Assembly (NCBI RefSeq): GCF_030272615.1
Contig: NC_081409.1
Coordinates: forward strand, 914,003,840-914,067,839
Source: Cryptomeria japonica
Taxonomy: Eukaryota; Streptophyta; Pinopsida; Cupressales; Cupressaceae
Direction: 5' to 3'
Length of the DNA: 64,000 nt
Shown: piece after piece, positions 33,786-45,737 of the stretch
How the letters are laid out: every line of letters begins with the position of its first letter
Numbering within the stretch: the stretch's first letter is position 1
Translations under genes and position numbers: made by a program
The notes under the pieces: model-generated
Told to the model about the DNA's origin: nothing
The model's database searches: none
What the model saw: only the letters and a program-made list of their open reading frames with translations

Positions 33786-36700
33786 AAAGAAGTCAAGTGA
33801 CTCCTTTAGGCAGCAAAGAAAGGGGAACTCCAAGCTTAGAAAAGTCTGCCTTAGGTACCCAAGTAGCCTTAGATGCTGGAAGGTGCTTCTATTTAATCAA
33901 GTGCTCCATATAGGCAATATGCCTTGTTTTCTTCAAAACTCTAGAGTCTAACACCTTCTTGTCTTGGGGAATGGGTGCAGTTGGTAAGGGCAGGTCTGAA
34001 AGTGCTTGAGAGACCTCTGAGAGTCTACTATCTTCTTCTATAAGTGTGCCCTTATACTGCACCAAATTTGCAACATTGAAGATGGGGGATAAAGCTATAT
34101 CACCGGGTAGGTCTAACTTGTATGCATTATTGCCATACTTGGCCAAGACTTTGCAAGGACCTATCCTCCTCATTTGAAGCTTACTAGGGACACATTTTGA
34201 AGCCTTGCCTTTTTCAAATTAACCATCACCATATCACCAACCACAAATTGGATATCTTTCCTTTTCTCATCTACTCTTTTCTTGATCCTTTGAGTAGTGT
34301 CTAATAGGGTCATCCTAACCTGCTCATGAATCTCTTGCATGGATTGAGCCATGTCTAAGGAATGTCCACTCTGTTGTCCCATCTTTCCAACATCTCTGAG
34401 CTCCAAAACACCTCTAGGATGAAGGCCATACACAATCTCAAAAGGTCTTTTACCGGTGGACCTATTCACACTGTCATTGTAGGCAAACTCAGCTTGATGG
34501 ATGATATGATCCCAAGCCTGTCCATACTCCTTTGTCAAGCATATAAGAAAGTTTCTAAGTGTTCTATTGACCACCTCAGTTTGGCCATCCATTTGGGGAT
34601 GATAGGCTAAACTGAAAGACGAGTTAGTACCCAATCTCTGCCACAAAGTCTTCCAAAAATGACCAATAAACTTTGCATCTCTATCTGATACAATGCTGAT
34701 AGTTAAACCATGAATTCTAATAACCTCCTTGAAAAACAAGTGAGCAATGCGACTAGCATCATGAGTGACCTTACAAGGAATAAAATGAGCCATCTTACTA
34801 AACCTATCTACCACAACATAGATGCTATCAAAACCTGATTTGTGTTAGGCAAACCATCAACAAAATCCATACTTACACATTCCCATGGCCGGTTGGGGAT
34901 AGGTAAAGTTTGATAAAGACCAACATTGGAAGATGTACCCTTAGCTCTTTGGAAAACTACACATTGTTCCACATATTTCCTGATATCTCTTTGCATCTTA
35001 GGCCAATAGTAGAATCTTTGGACAAGTTCCAAAGTCTTGTTGAAACCAAAATGTCCAGTTAGGCATCCATTGTGCTTCTCTTGCATCAAGTTTTTTCTCA
35101 TAGACCCTTTAGGCACACATACATGTCCTCCTTTGAACAAGAGTCCATCTTGTAAGGTGTAATCTACATATTCACTATGAAAATGGTTTCCAAACTTTTG
35201 GCAAACCTTGTAGGCAACATCAAAGTCATCATCATCTTCATACAAATCCTTGAAACTATCCACTCCAATACTTTCGAGTTGCACTTCTTGCACTGTTAGT
35301 AACCTTCTACTCAATGCATCAACTACTTTATTACATTTTCCTTTCTTGTTTTTAATGGTAAAGGTATATGACTGCAAATATCTACCCATTTAATATGCCT
35401 ATGGTTCAACTTTTCTTGAGAGTTAAGAAAGCTAAGAGCTTGATTATCAATATAAACCACAAATTCCTTAGGCAGTAAATAATGCCTCCATTTCGTAAGG
35501 GATTGGACAAGTGCATACAACTCCAAATCATAAGAGGAATACCTTTTCTTTGCGTCATTGAGATTCTCATTGAAAAATACAACTCGTCTATTGTCTTGGC
35601 TTAAAATTGCTCCAACTGCTATGTTGCTTGCATCACATTCAATGGTGAAGAGTTTGTCAAAGATTGGTAGAATGAGTACCAGTTGAGTAGCCATCTTTGT
35701 CTTCAAGAGATAAAATCATCTTTGTGCTTCCTTTGTGCATTGAAACTTGGTTCTCATACCTTCCTTGATTGTCTCAGGCATGGGTGTACATATTTCACTA
35801 AACCCTCTGATGAACTTTCTATAAAATTGAGCCAAGCCATGAAAACTTCTTACTTCACTTGTTGTCTTAGGTGTAGGCCAACTAATTATAGCTTCTACCT
35901 TAGAGGTATCCATCTTCAAATCACCTCTTGAGATTACAAACCCAAGATACACCAACTCCTGTTTCATCAACTCAGATTTCTCCTAATTGATGGTTAGTTG
36001 CTCATCACATAGTTTTCTCAATATAATTTCTATATGCTTAAGATGTTCATCTTTAAACTTGCTAAAAATTAAGATGTCATCTAAGTAAACAACAACAAAT
36101 TTACCAATATAGCCCTTGAGTACTTCATTCATGAGTCTCATGAATGTGCTAGTAGCATTTGTAAGTCCAAATGGCATAACAAGCCATTCATAGAGTCCTT
36201 CTGTGGTCTTGAAGGTTGTCTTCCATTCATCACCCTCCTTGATTCTAATTTGGTGGTAACCACTATTGAGGTCTATCTTGGTGAAGTATTCAAAACCTCC
36301 CAAACAATCCATCAAGTCTTCAATTCTTGGAATGGGAAATCTATAGCTGATGGTAATCTAGTTTATGGCTCTAGAATCAGTGCAAAGTCTCCAAGGACCT
36401 CCCTTTTTTGGAGCCAAAATGGTGGGTACTGCACATGGGCTGATGCTCTTTTTGATTAGTCCATTATCTAAGAGTTCTTGTATTTGCTTGGCTATCCCCT
36501 TGTCATGGTCCGGTGTCATTTTGTAAGCTGCCTTATTGGGCAATGAAGCTCTAAGTATGAAATCAATTTGGTGACTTATGGAACGTTGAGGAGGCAATGT
36601 AGCTAGTGTTCCATCACTAATAATGTCCTTGAACTAATTTAGGACCTGGTGCATTTATTAGGAATGCATACTTTCTTTTGTTTGTTGTCTTCTTTTGGCT

Positions 36701-38441
36701 TTACAATAATGGCAAACCCCACTCCTTATCCTTCCTTGAGTGTGTTGATGAACTCTTTGTCACTGACTAGCAACACATTAGAACCTTTTGATCTGCCCTC
36801 TACTTGATCTCCTATGGACTAAATTTTTTAGGTGGTTCCATCCTTTTGAAAGGTATAAACGTTCTTCTCTCCATGGTGTATTTCTTTTCTATCAAACTGC
36901 TATGGCCTACCTAGGAGTAGGTGGCAAGCATCCATGGGCAAGATGTCACACAAGATTCTATCCTTGTAGCCTCCTATAGTGAATTCCACCCAAGTTTGTT
37001 CATTCACAAGAACATGCTGCTCCTTGTTGAGCCATGTAACCCTATAAAGATCACTATGTGGTATTCTTGGAAAATTGAGCTTACTCACCACTTCCTCTGA
37101 CACTATGCTATATGTGGATCCTGAATCTACCACCACTCTACATACCTTTCCCATGATCTTGATTTTTATCCTAAACAAGGATCTCCTTTGGCTAGGTTCC
37201 TCCTTAACCGGTTCTTTAATCAAGACTCTTCTTATCACAAGGCTCTCTCCAACCTCTGAATCCAAACTCACTACTGATGCTTTCATGTTTGTTGCATCCT
37301 CTTGAGCATAATTTACTCTCCTCTCACCTCCTTGGGATGAAGAAGACTTCTCAGGACATCTATAGGTCGGGTGTCTAAGTTGATGGCAATTGAAGCACTT
37401 CATGGTGGCAAAATAGGACCCTCTTCCCGATCCAATAGACCTTCATCTACCAGAGTTGCTAGATCCCCTTCCTCTATAGCTGCTCTTGCTATCAGAATCC
37501 CCACTTTGCTCAACCAACTTGGATTCCCCTTGGGATCTTTGGTCTACACTTCTTCCACCAAAGCTACCTCTTTGACCTCTGTCATCTCTTCCCCTACCTC
37601 TGCCTTTGTTGCTTTGCTCTTATTTCTTCTTTCTCTTTTCCTCCACCTTCAGTGCCAATTGATATCACTTATGCATAGTATTGGGACATAACAAACTCAA
37701 TTCCTCTTGAATATTCCATCTCAAACCATTCAAGTATCTGACAACCTTGATGCTTTTATCCTCTACCACCTTGGATCTCAGACACAACTTTAGAAATTCC
37801 TCAGTGTAGCTACTCACATCCAAGTCTCTTTGTCTCAAATTTTGTCTCCTCTTGTGCAATTGGATCTCATAATCTTTAGGGATGTATGCTTCTTTCACCT
37901 TAGCTAGCATTCCTTTCCAAGTGGCTATTGAGTTCTTACCCTCTTTTTACCTCTCTTGGATAAATTTCCACCAAGTCAAGGTTGCTCCTCTCAATCCGGA
38001 TTTGACCACTTTCACCTTTTGTGCCTCACTGATCCCATCACATTCAAAGTGATTCTACAATCCTTCAATCCATTCCATGACTACCTCAGGCTCCATTTTT
38101 CCACAAAAAAGTGGCACTCCTTCCAAGGATTTTCCTCCTAAGGCCTTTATTTCTCTAAGGAAAGATTCTTCAGGTAGAATAGGGTCTATTTAAGGTGTAC
38201 TATCCTCTTTTAAAACTTCTTTACCCTTCCCTTCATTGACCTTGATTGTCACTTTCTCAGTCTTGTCCTCAACTACTTCTAGTTTGCTCTCCAATTGTAG
38301 TAATCTTTCCCTGAGGAGTCTATTTTCTTCCTCTCTATCTTCTACCTTCTTGGCTAACTCTGCATTGGTCACCATCCTTAGACAATGCTCTCCTACTGAT
38401 TCAGTGTCAGTCATGTACTGGCTTCTTCCCAAATCTTGGTT
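33786..38441 (-). pseudogene. Gypsy-3 gag-pol with chromodomain remnant
   Basis: Read right to left: coiled coil (38,432-38,190), gag (37,910-37,665, SSYTEEFLKLC), CCHC knuckle CFNCHQLRHPTYRC (about 37,400), and protease VVDSGSTYSI (about 37,120). RT follows in two pieces (36,597-36,358 and 36,315-35,983) with intact YLDD at 36,076-36,087, then RNase H (ECDASNIAVG, 35,640). Integrase is also in two pieces (35,100-34,808 and 34,814-34,170). Its zinc region has Phe where the last Cys is expected (CVVFQ). DFVDG, SDRD and TEVVNR mark the DDE residues. A chromodomain-like tail (ATWVPKADF, about 33,860) lies after a TAG near 33,895. Frameshifts and stops separate these, so it is non-functional. The chromodomain normally targets integration to specific chromatin. 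Confidence 0.85.
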
Positions 38442-38453
38442 GCTTTGATACCA
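38442..38453 (-). promoter_or_regulatory. Gypsy-3 primer-binding site
   Basis: The reverse complement is TGGTATCAAAGC, one base different from the methionine-tRNA-type TGGTATCAGAGC used by chromoviruses and Copia. Three bases separate it from the LTR. Confidence 0.8.
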
Positions 38454-38456
38454 CTA

Positions 38457-39036
38457 TGATGGGGAGGGATACTCAAAGAGAGTCACTCCTTTATCAAAAG
38501 GTAGTCAAGTGTTGTCTTAGTGGGCTGAATTATTTATTCTCTAGTATATCAATCAAACTAGACATCCAAACTCTCTAGGAGTGCTCCCAATAAGTATGTA
38601 CTCATTGGTTGCTCAAGCATGGTTGAGATTCACAAGGGTAAATCCAACCTTACACTATCAATCTCCTAACATATGCTTGTAGGGGATGTAGTCAGTGTTC
38701 ATGAGGTTTTCCAAGGCCATTCAACTGGTTTTGAGTTTGGGTTTCATCCTTTTCTCCATCGCTCCATCACTCCTTTTTCTATTTTCTAGGCCTAGTAGCC
38801 ATAGAGCCCCAATTAGCCCTGCCTAGCCGGTTTTTGTGGATTTATTCAAAATTTTCCCAAACACCCAAACAAACTCATTTGTGATCCAAGTACCCTTTTG
38901 GGAGAAATTAAAGGTTCATGAAGTGAGGAAACTCGGTCTGACCATACAAGTATGAAACCCAAAAATGGCTTCTTTTGAGGGGTTTAAGGGTCTTTTTGGT
39001 CTTCTTTCAAGGTTTTAATACCTTCCCTGATCTACC
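38457..39036 (-). repeat. Gypsy-3 5' LTR, part cut off left of Gypsy-2
   Basis: Plus-strand TGATGGGGAGGG start, homologous to 32,220-32,780. It ends at the CTACC target site of Gypsy-2. It includes a short segment near 38,745-38,775 (cttttctccatcgctccatc) absent from the other LTR. Confidence 0.85.
39032..39036. repeat. Target-site duplication CTACC, left copy of Gypsy-2
   Basis: CTACC precedes the LTR start. The matching copy is at 45,733-45,737. The intact Gypsy-3 LTR at 32,220 has one CTACC at the corresponding site, so it serves as an empty-site control. Confidence 0.92.
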
Positions 39037-40296
39037 TATAGCGTCCTAAAATTGTGACACTTGCAATTTCGACTGCATTTCGGTCTTCACAATGGCGACG
39101 CAACACACAACCTGAATGGAGACCCCGAAACCTGATTACGACACTGAAAACTGCATTTTTCAAGCACCCTGGCCTAAACCTCCTTGTACCCTGCTGTCCC
39201 GGGAGGTGGGACCAGAGCGCCCAGCGCCCTGGTCCTTCAGGACCAGGGCGCCCAGCGTCCTGGTCCCCAGGACCATGGCGCCCAGCGCCCTGGTCCCTGG
39301 GTCCTATTTTGGGCCCGGTCTCCTAAGGGATCTCGGGTCTTTTTGTTTGCAATTTGGAAAATTAACTTTCCTGGTCAGCCTAAGGTCAGGAAAATCAGTC
39401 TATCAGCCCCAAATGACAAGTATATAAACTACATTTTTCTCTCTCATTTGGTATGAAGAGGATATGTGTACAAAGCGTGGAAACTATACTCAGGCATTCA
39501 AGCATTCAAGCATTCTTTCAAGCAATTGATCATTTCAAGTCTCCATTCAAGGCTAAGTGTTGCATTCAAGTCAAGGATTCAACCATTGAAGAGGAGATCA
39601 CATACTACATATTACAACAACATACAACATCTATACCTTCGCACATAAGGATACAAACATCCTTAGAACAAGGTATTAGTACTTGTTTTACAGTCATTTA
39701 CATTTGTAGCACTTGCTCATTTCTTGGTTAATTCCAAAATCGGGGTTTGACCTAAAGGCAAACCCCTAATCCCTAACCCCCCAATCGTCTTCGCTTTTCT
39801 ATGTGTAGGTTGCAGGTACGCGGCTGAAATTGAAGATCTGGAATCCTTGTGCAGAGACGAACATATCCCCCTTCGTTTCGCGGATTTTTCGGAGGACCGT
39901 GGCGCTCGGGCGCCATCGTCCTGGCAACTTTTGCTCAAATTTGCAGGACAGCGCCGTATCGACATTTTACTGCTAATTCCAGGTCCACAGCTTCATCCTA
40001 TATCTCTATCTCAGTTTATAAGCGAATCTTTTTCACTTTCTATGCATTCCTAGCTTAATTCTTCTATCAACATTCTTTACAAAAGAGGGTAGCCTTGCTT
40101 TCTTAACCCTTGAAACACATTTAGCATCCAATCTTGCATTGCATGGGATTGGATCTTGTGGGTTTCAACCCCTCTTTTGAATGTAAAGTCTCTCCCCTAA
40201 GTGAAAACCATCAACCCTAGTGAATCTCCCTTCTCTCTCCTCGGAGTTGGAAGAGGGGAGAGCAACTAGGGTTCGATCACGATTTTTTGCTTTACA
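39037..40296 (+). repeat. Gypsy-2 5' LTR
   Basis: Starts TATAGCGTCC (the other copy has TGTAGCGTCC, so the terminal TG has become TA) and ends TTTACA. GC-rich palindromic units lie at 39,217-39,300, with GGACCAGG at 39,240 pairing with CCTGGTCC at 39,259. It is 30 bp longer than the 3' LTR because of one extra unit. 'agtatataaact' at 39,418-39,429 is a TATA-like promoter candidate. Confidence 0.9.
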
Positions 40297-40299
40297 TTT

Positions 40300-40317
40300 T
40301 GGTGAACCCGACGTGAA
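40300..40317 (+). promoter_or_regulatory. Gypsy-2 primer-binding site
   Basis: TGGTGAACCCGACGTGAA, identical to Gypsy-1 at 5402-5419, three bases after the LTR end. Confidence 0.8.
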
Positions 40318-40450
40318 CATCCTTTCTGATTATTCATGGTTGGATCTGAAAATTGGATTCCTTGATTACATTTCCATGTTTGATCTTTTGCAAATTTTAG
40401 AGGTTAATTGCATAAAAAACCCTAATTTGAATGGTCTTTTTAACGAGGAC

Positions 40451-43400
40451 ATGGGTAATTCCTCTAATCCTCCTAATGATGAAGAAGCTCTCCATGAGGT
40501 TTCTGTAGAACAACTTTCGAAATTGGATAACCAATTTGACGATTTTCGACAATGGATGTCTCAAGAATACCCTGATAGTCAAGCTCTTCCTTTAATTGAG
40601 GGTCTAAAACGTATGCTTCAAAGTGATAAGAATGGAATTGATATGTTGTGTGGTATTTGACACATTGTGAATTCGAACGTGATGCCTATGAAGAGTTGTG
40701 CTGAAAATTTGGGTTATACACAACCTCCTACTCAAGTCAATCATTCTATTCCTTTGATGACTTCTATTGCTAGCATACCTACCTTTACATCAAACATAAT
40801 GGCTACTTCTACACAAGACATTCCTCCTGTGATCACCAGTCATGGGGGCAATCCCTCTTCTTCAATTAACCCTCTTCCTTCATTTAATCCAACTTCTTCA
40901 TTCATTCCTTCAATGAGCGTTTCTATTACATCTCCACAAATGAACATGATGCAAGGGGGCAATTCGTTTAACCTTCCTCCTTGTAGTGTTCCTCCTGTCC
41001 AATCATCTCCTATGACTAATAATCATAGAGTCCCACCACCTTACTCTTTACCTTCTTTCAATAACATAACACCTCCATCACAATCTAACACATCTAATAT
41101 GAATTCTTCGACTGAAGCGACCATTAACAATCTTGCGCAAACTGTCTCTTCTTTACAGCAACAAATTGCCTCTATGAATCAATCTAAGTTTAGTGTGCCC
41201 ACATTTGATGTTGCGAGCCCACTTTCTCTTGACATTGTTCGAGCTATTCCCCCTAAACATGTTGAAATCCCGCATTTGGAGCTTTATAATGGTAAAGGTG
41301 ATCCTCTAACACATGTTAAGACTTTTCAAACAATATGTACTGATTTTGCTTATGACCAAAGGTTGCTTGCAAAACTGTTCACTAGAACATTAAGAGACAA
41401 AGCCCTACAATGGTATTGCTCATTGCCTTCTTATTCTATTACTTCTTTCGAACAACTTGCAAATGCTTTCATTCAACAATTTCAAAACAATATAAGTCCT
41501 AAAGTTACTTTGATTGATTTAATGCATTGTAAACAAGGTGTTAAGGAAAAAGTGACTGATTTCATTGGTAGATATAAGCATTTGTATGCTCAAATTTCTT
41601 TTCTAGTGCCTGACAATGATATTCAAAGAATCTTTATTTCTAATTTACAAAAAGATATTCGAGACAAACTTCTGTTTTCTGACTTTACTTCTTTCCAACA
41701 GTTGTGTGCAACTCTTCACAATTATCAACTGACTGTGAGTCAAATGGAACAATCACATCCTATGGCTCCGAGTGATAAGGGTGATAGCAGTCAACAACCA
41801 TTTGGGAAGTTTAAACCGAACAGAGATTCTATCAAATTCAATGAAAACATCATCAACAACAATGTGAATGCAGCATCAGGTGTGCCTCCTATTTCTAAAT
41901 TTTTCAAGAAAGAAAGAAAGTATACTCCTTTGAATGAATCATTGCATAGTATTATGAATAAGTTATTGGAACAAAATGTGCTTACTCTTCCTCCTATAAG
42001 GCAAATTGATCCTGCAAAGATTACTTCACCTTATTTTGATAACAAAGCTTTTTGTCAATTTCATCGTCAGCCTGGGCATGATACTGAAAAATGTTTTTCT
42101 TTAAAGGGTAAAATTCAAGATTTGATTGATAATAATACTATTTCTATTTCTGGAGTGAATGATAAAGGCAATACATCTGTAGCTCCTCCTAATCAAAATC
42201 TTCAGATTTTCACTGATCAATTACCTTCTCATACCTCTAATGCAATTGAGGCTAATGATTCTTCTCTCTCATCTGATGGTCTTGTGTCTATGACTCCGAA
42301 TGTGATTAACTTTGTAGAGCAGCAAGAAAACCCTAAAGAACCTTCCATCACATTTGATTCCAGTGAAACCATTAGGGCACCTGATGGTCCTTTATACATA
42401 GTTGCAAAAGTCAAGAATACACCTTGCCGTGGAGTGCTTATTGATCCTTCGTGCATGATTAATGTTATTACTGAAGAATTTCTTTTTACTTTGCAATTGA
42501 ATCAAGTGATTTATGACAAAACAGATGTGATTGTGAAACTATTTGATGCATTTTCTTCTCCTGCAATTGGTTCTATTACATTGCCTATTGAGGTCCATAA
42601 CAAATCCCTTGATGTGAACTTTGCTATTATTCCATCTTCCGAACAATTTCGTGTGAAGCTTGGCTATCCTTGGCTATCTTCCATGAAAGATATTGCTTCT
42701 CCTATTCACAAGTGTTTGAAATTTCCCCATAATGGTGAAATTGTTACTGTCAATCATAGTCTCTTTAAACCAACTGAAAGAACTTCTAGCATTCCTCTTG
42801 ATTACTTTTGGCCTAAACAATTCCAATCTCTTCCTCCGCGAAGTGATCATCTTTTCAAATCTTATCAAAAATGGAAAACAGATATGATCCTATCTCTAAG
42901 TGAACCTAGAACACCTAAACTTGATATTCCTATCATTCTTGAGAAGGAAGTTCTTCCTTTGAAAGATAAAACTAATGTCTTTCCTCAAGAAGATTCCCAA
43001 CCCATCCCTATGGATGTGACTATGTCTATGCCTAATAAACCTCCTAAAAGTAGACCTATAACTCCTCATCATGATGGACTTGGTCTCCTTCCTAAACCAA
43101 ATATTCCTCCTTTGTATGGAGCAGTTCCTCCTCCTTCTTTTTATAGAGAGAAGAGACCTTCTTCTTCTCCTATTATCCAGCCTAAGAGACCACAACCTAA
43201 ACACCCAAGTGCTAAGGATGAGAACATTCCTCCTCCTCAATCTTCGCAACTTCCTACTAAGGCTAGACGAAATCGTTCTGCACGTGAACGCCAGCGAAAG
43301 CGTCGTCTTAGAGCTCAAGCAGCTGCTTCTCAAACTTTGCAATCTCCAAAAATACCTTCAACAAGCATTATTCCATTTTCTCCTCAGCTGGACGTTGAGC

Positions 43401-43762
43401 CTAAATCTCCTAAACATAAGATGCATGATGGTCTTGATCCTGTGCGAGTTAAAGATCCTATTTTTATAAATCTTGATGATGATATGGATGAAAATGTTAT
43501 TCATGATGAAAATATTACTCCTCTTGCTTCTGATAGTGAATATGAACTTGTTGATATTGATAACCATTTATCTAATGAATTTTCTAAAGCACTTATCCTA
43601 GCTCCTAGACAAGAACAACGTGGCTCGGAACATGAACATAGCCCTTGTTTGGATCTTGTGATAGCTCCATCTGCTGTGTTGGATGTTCCTCCTCTAGCGT
43701 GTTCCCTGCCTTCCCGAAACATTGATCAGCAAGATCGGGGGGTAGATGACGTGCTAGACTAG
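40451..43762 (+). CDS. gag: Gypsy-2 gag with degraded protease (one in-frame stop)
   Basis: The frame opens with a likely ATG at 40,451 (an earlier in-frame ATG is at 40,379). It meets TGA at 40,658-40,660 and then runs uninterrupted to TAG at 43,760-43,762. Counting residues from 40,667, a Pro/Ser/Asn-rich N-terminus (1-150) precedes the capsid-like gag region (about 195-360; ELYNGKGDPLTHV, WYCSLPSYS). A CX2HX4HX4C knuckle starts at C463. A protease-like fold follows, with D593 in VLIDPSCM, where the Gly of the D-T/S/N-G triad is missing, and KLGYPWL downstream. The C-terminal 300 residues are Pro-rich, with an Arg-rich patch (ARERQRKRRLRAQ) and an acidic end. No polymerase follows. It is probably a structural protein only. 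Confidence 0.85.
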
Positions 43763-44487
43763 TTACATTAGCATAGCAGATTCTCTCCCCCTCTCTTTTG
43801 TTACTTCTTCTATATGTTATTCTCATTCTTCTATTTGTTGTCCTTAGTGTTGTCTACTTGAGGACGATGCAAAGCATTGAGATCTCTCGATCTCTCTCAT
43901 GTTGACTCAAAAGACACATGTGTTCCCTTCTTCTAGGTGACCTTCCTTGATTGGGGAATGAAAAACAATTATGCATACATACATATGATATACATGAATT
44001 ATCATATAGCATACTGACCCTGAGGAAAGCGAAGTCACCTCGTGCTTTGTGTTTTGTGTCTATTATCCTTGGGCTTATCTCAAACTTGGGGGCTAAATCC
44101 TTGCGATAACGTGCTCCTTTCCTTTCTCATTTCTTATATGTATCACTACCTTAAAGCAATCACCCCCGGTGAGGCGTGTGCGATCACTTTAACGTAGGGG
44201 GGCATACATCCCGTTCATATCTTTTCAAGATACTTGAAAATTTCTTGACAAATTTAACCTTGCCTTGAAAATTTTTGATATCTTTCTTGCATGACTCATA
44301 GTGAGGGAACCTTACTACTGACAGTCATGGTTCTCCCTCGTGATCTTCCCTTTTACTTTGTCAATCGAAGTCGTAAGATCCTTAGTCCACTGGGGGCTTG
44401 GTGTGTCTTGCCTCCTTGACGTGGTGAAAGCCTTTCAATGTTATTTCCTTGTACTTTACCGGAAGTATGAGCATACATACTCCTGCT
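43763..44487 (+). other. Gypsy-2 3' untranslated region
   Basis: No ORF. GGGGGCTAAAT occurs at 44,088-44,098, and a further purine tract (CTGGGGGCTTGG) near 44,391. The first copies the terminal polypurine tract exactly. Confidence 0.6.
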
Positions 44488-44502
44488 AAAGTGGGGGCTA
44501 AA
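44488..44502 (+). promoter_or_regulatory. Gypsy-2 polypurine tract
   Basis: AAAGTGGGGGCTAAA directly precedes the 3' LTR start TGTAGCG at 44,503. Confidence 0.82.
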
Positions 44503-45732
44503 TGTAGCGTCCTAAAATTGTGACACTTGCAATTTCGACTGCATTTCGGTCTTCACGATGGCGACGCAACATGCAACCTAAATGGAGACCCCGAAACCTG
44601 ATTACGACACTGAAAACTGCATTTTTCAAGCACCCTGGCCTAAACCTCCTTGTACCCTGCTGTCCTGGGAGGTGGGACCAGAGCGCCCAGCGCCCTGGTC
44701 CTTCAGGACCAGGGTGCCCAGCGCCCTGGTCCCTGGGTCCTATTTTGGGCCTGGTCTCCTAAGGGGTCTCGGGTCTTTTTGTTTGCAATTTGGAAAATTA
44801 ACTTTCCTGGTCGGCCTAAGGTCGGGAAAATCAGTCTATCAGCCCTAAATGACAAGTATATAAACTACATTTTTCTCTCTCATTTGGTATGAAGAGGATA
44901 TGTGTACAAAGCGTGGAAACTATACTCAGGCATTCAAGCATTCAAGCATTCTTTCAAGCAATTGATCATTTCAAGTCTCCATTCAAGGCTAAGTGTTGCA
45001 TTCAAGTCAAGGATTCAACCATTGAAGAGGAGATCACATACTACATATTACAACAACATACAACATCTATACCTTCACACATAAGGATACAAACATCCTT
45101 AGAACAAGGTATTAGTACTTGTTTTACAGTCATTTACATTTGTAGCACTTGCTCATTTCTTGGTTAATTCCAAAACTGGGGTTTGACCTAAAGGCAAACC
45201 CCTAATCCCTAACCCCCCAATCGTCTTCGCTTTTCTGTGTGTAGGTTGCAGGTACACGGCTGAAATTGAAGATCTGGAATCCTTGTGCAGAGACGAACAG
45301 ATCCCCCTTCGTTTCGCGGATTTTTCAGAGGACCGTGGCGCTCGGGCGCCATCGTCCTGGCAACTTTTGCTCAAATTTGCAGGACAGCGCCGTATCGACA
45401 TTTTACTGCTAATTCCAGGTCCGCAGCTTCATCCTATATCCCTATCTCAGTTTATAAGCGAATCTTTGTCACTTTCTATGCATTCCTAGCTTAATTCTTC
45501 TATCAACATTCTTTACAAAAGAGGGTAGCCTTGCTTTCTTAACCCTTGAAACACATTTAGCATCCAATCTTGCATTGCATGGGATTGGATCTTGTGGGTT
45601 TCAACCCCTCTTTTGAATGTAAAGTCTCTCCCCTAAGTGAAAACCATCAACCCTAGTGAATCTCCCTTCTCTCTCCTCGGAGTTGGAAGAGGGGAGAGCA
45701 ACTAGGGTTCGATTGCGATTTTCTGCTTTACA
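44503..45732 (+). repeat. Gypsy-2 3' LTR
   Basis: TGTAGCGTCC to TTTACA, 1,230 bp. It has one fewer GC-rich palindromic unit than the 5' LTR. Followed by CTACC (45,733-45,737). Confidence 0.9.
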
Positions 45733-45737
45733 CTACC
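45733..45737. repeat. Target-site duplication CTACC, right copy of Gypsy-2
   Basis: Matches 39,032-39,036. Confidence 0.92.

Larger units (their letters stand above)
39037..45732 (+). mobile_element. Gypsy-2: non-autonomous gag-only LTR element (TR-GAG type)
   Basis: 6,696 bp, with LTRs of 1,260 and 1,230 bp, a perfect CTACC duplication, the same primer site as Gypsy-1, and a polypurine tract. Only one long ORF, gag with a degraded protease. RT, RNase H and integrase are absent, and only 740 bp separate the ORF from the 3' LTR. I count about 25 substitutions plus one 30-bp length difference between the LTRs, about 2%. The gag, knuckle and protease layout is Tat-like. It must have been mobilised by proteins from another element. 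Confidence 0.9.

Noticed and set aside
39054-39456. Overlapping Pro/Gly-rich ORFs in the Gypsy-2 LTR
   Set aside because: They come from the GC-rich palindromic units and recur in the other LTR. Not proteins.
42896-43342. Arg-rich 148-codon ORF on the minus strand of Gypsy-2 gag
   Set aside because: Antisense composition effect of the Ser/Pro-rich gag C-terminus.
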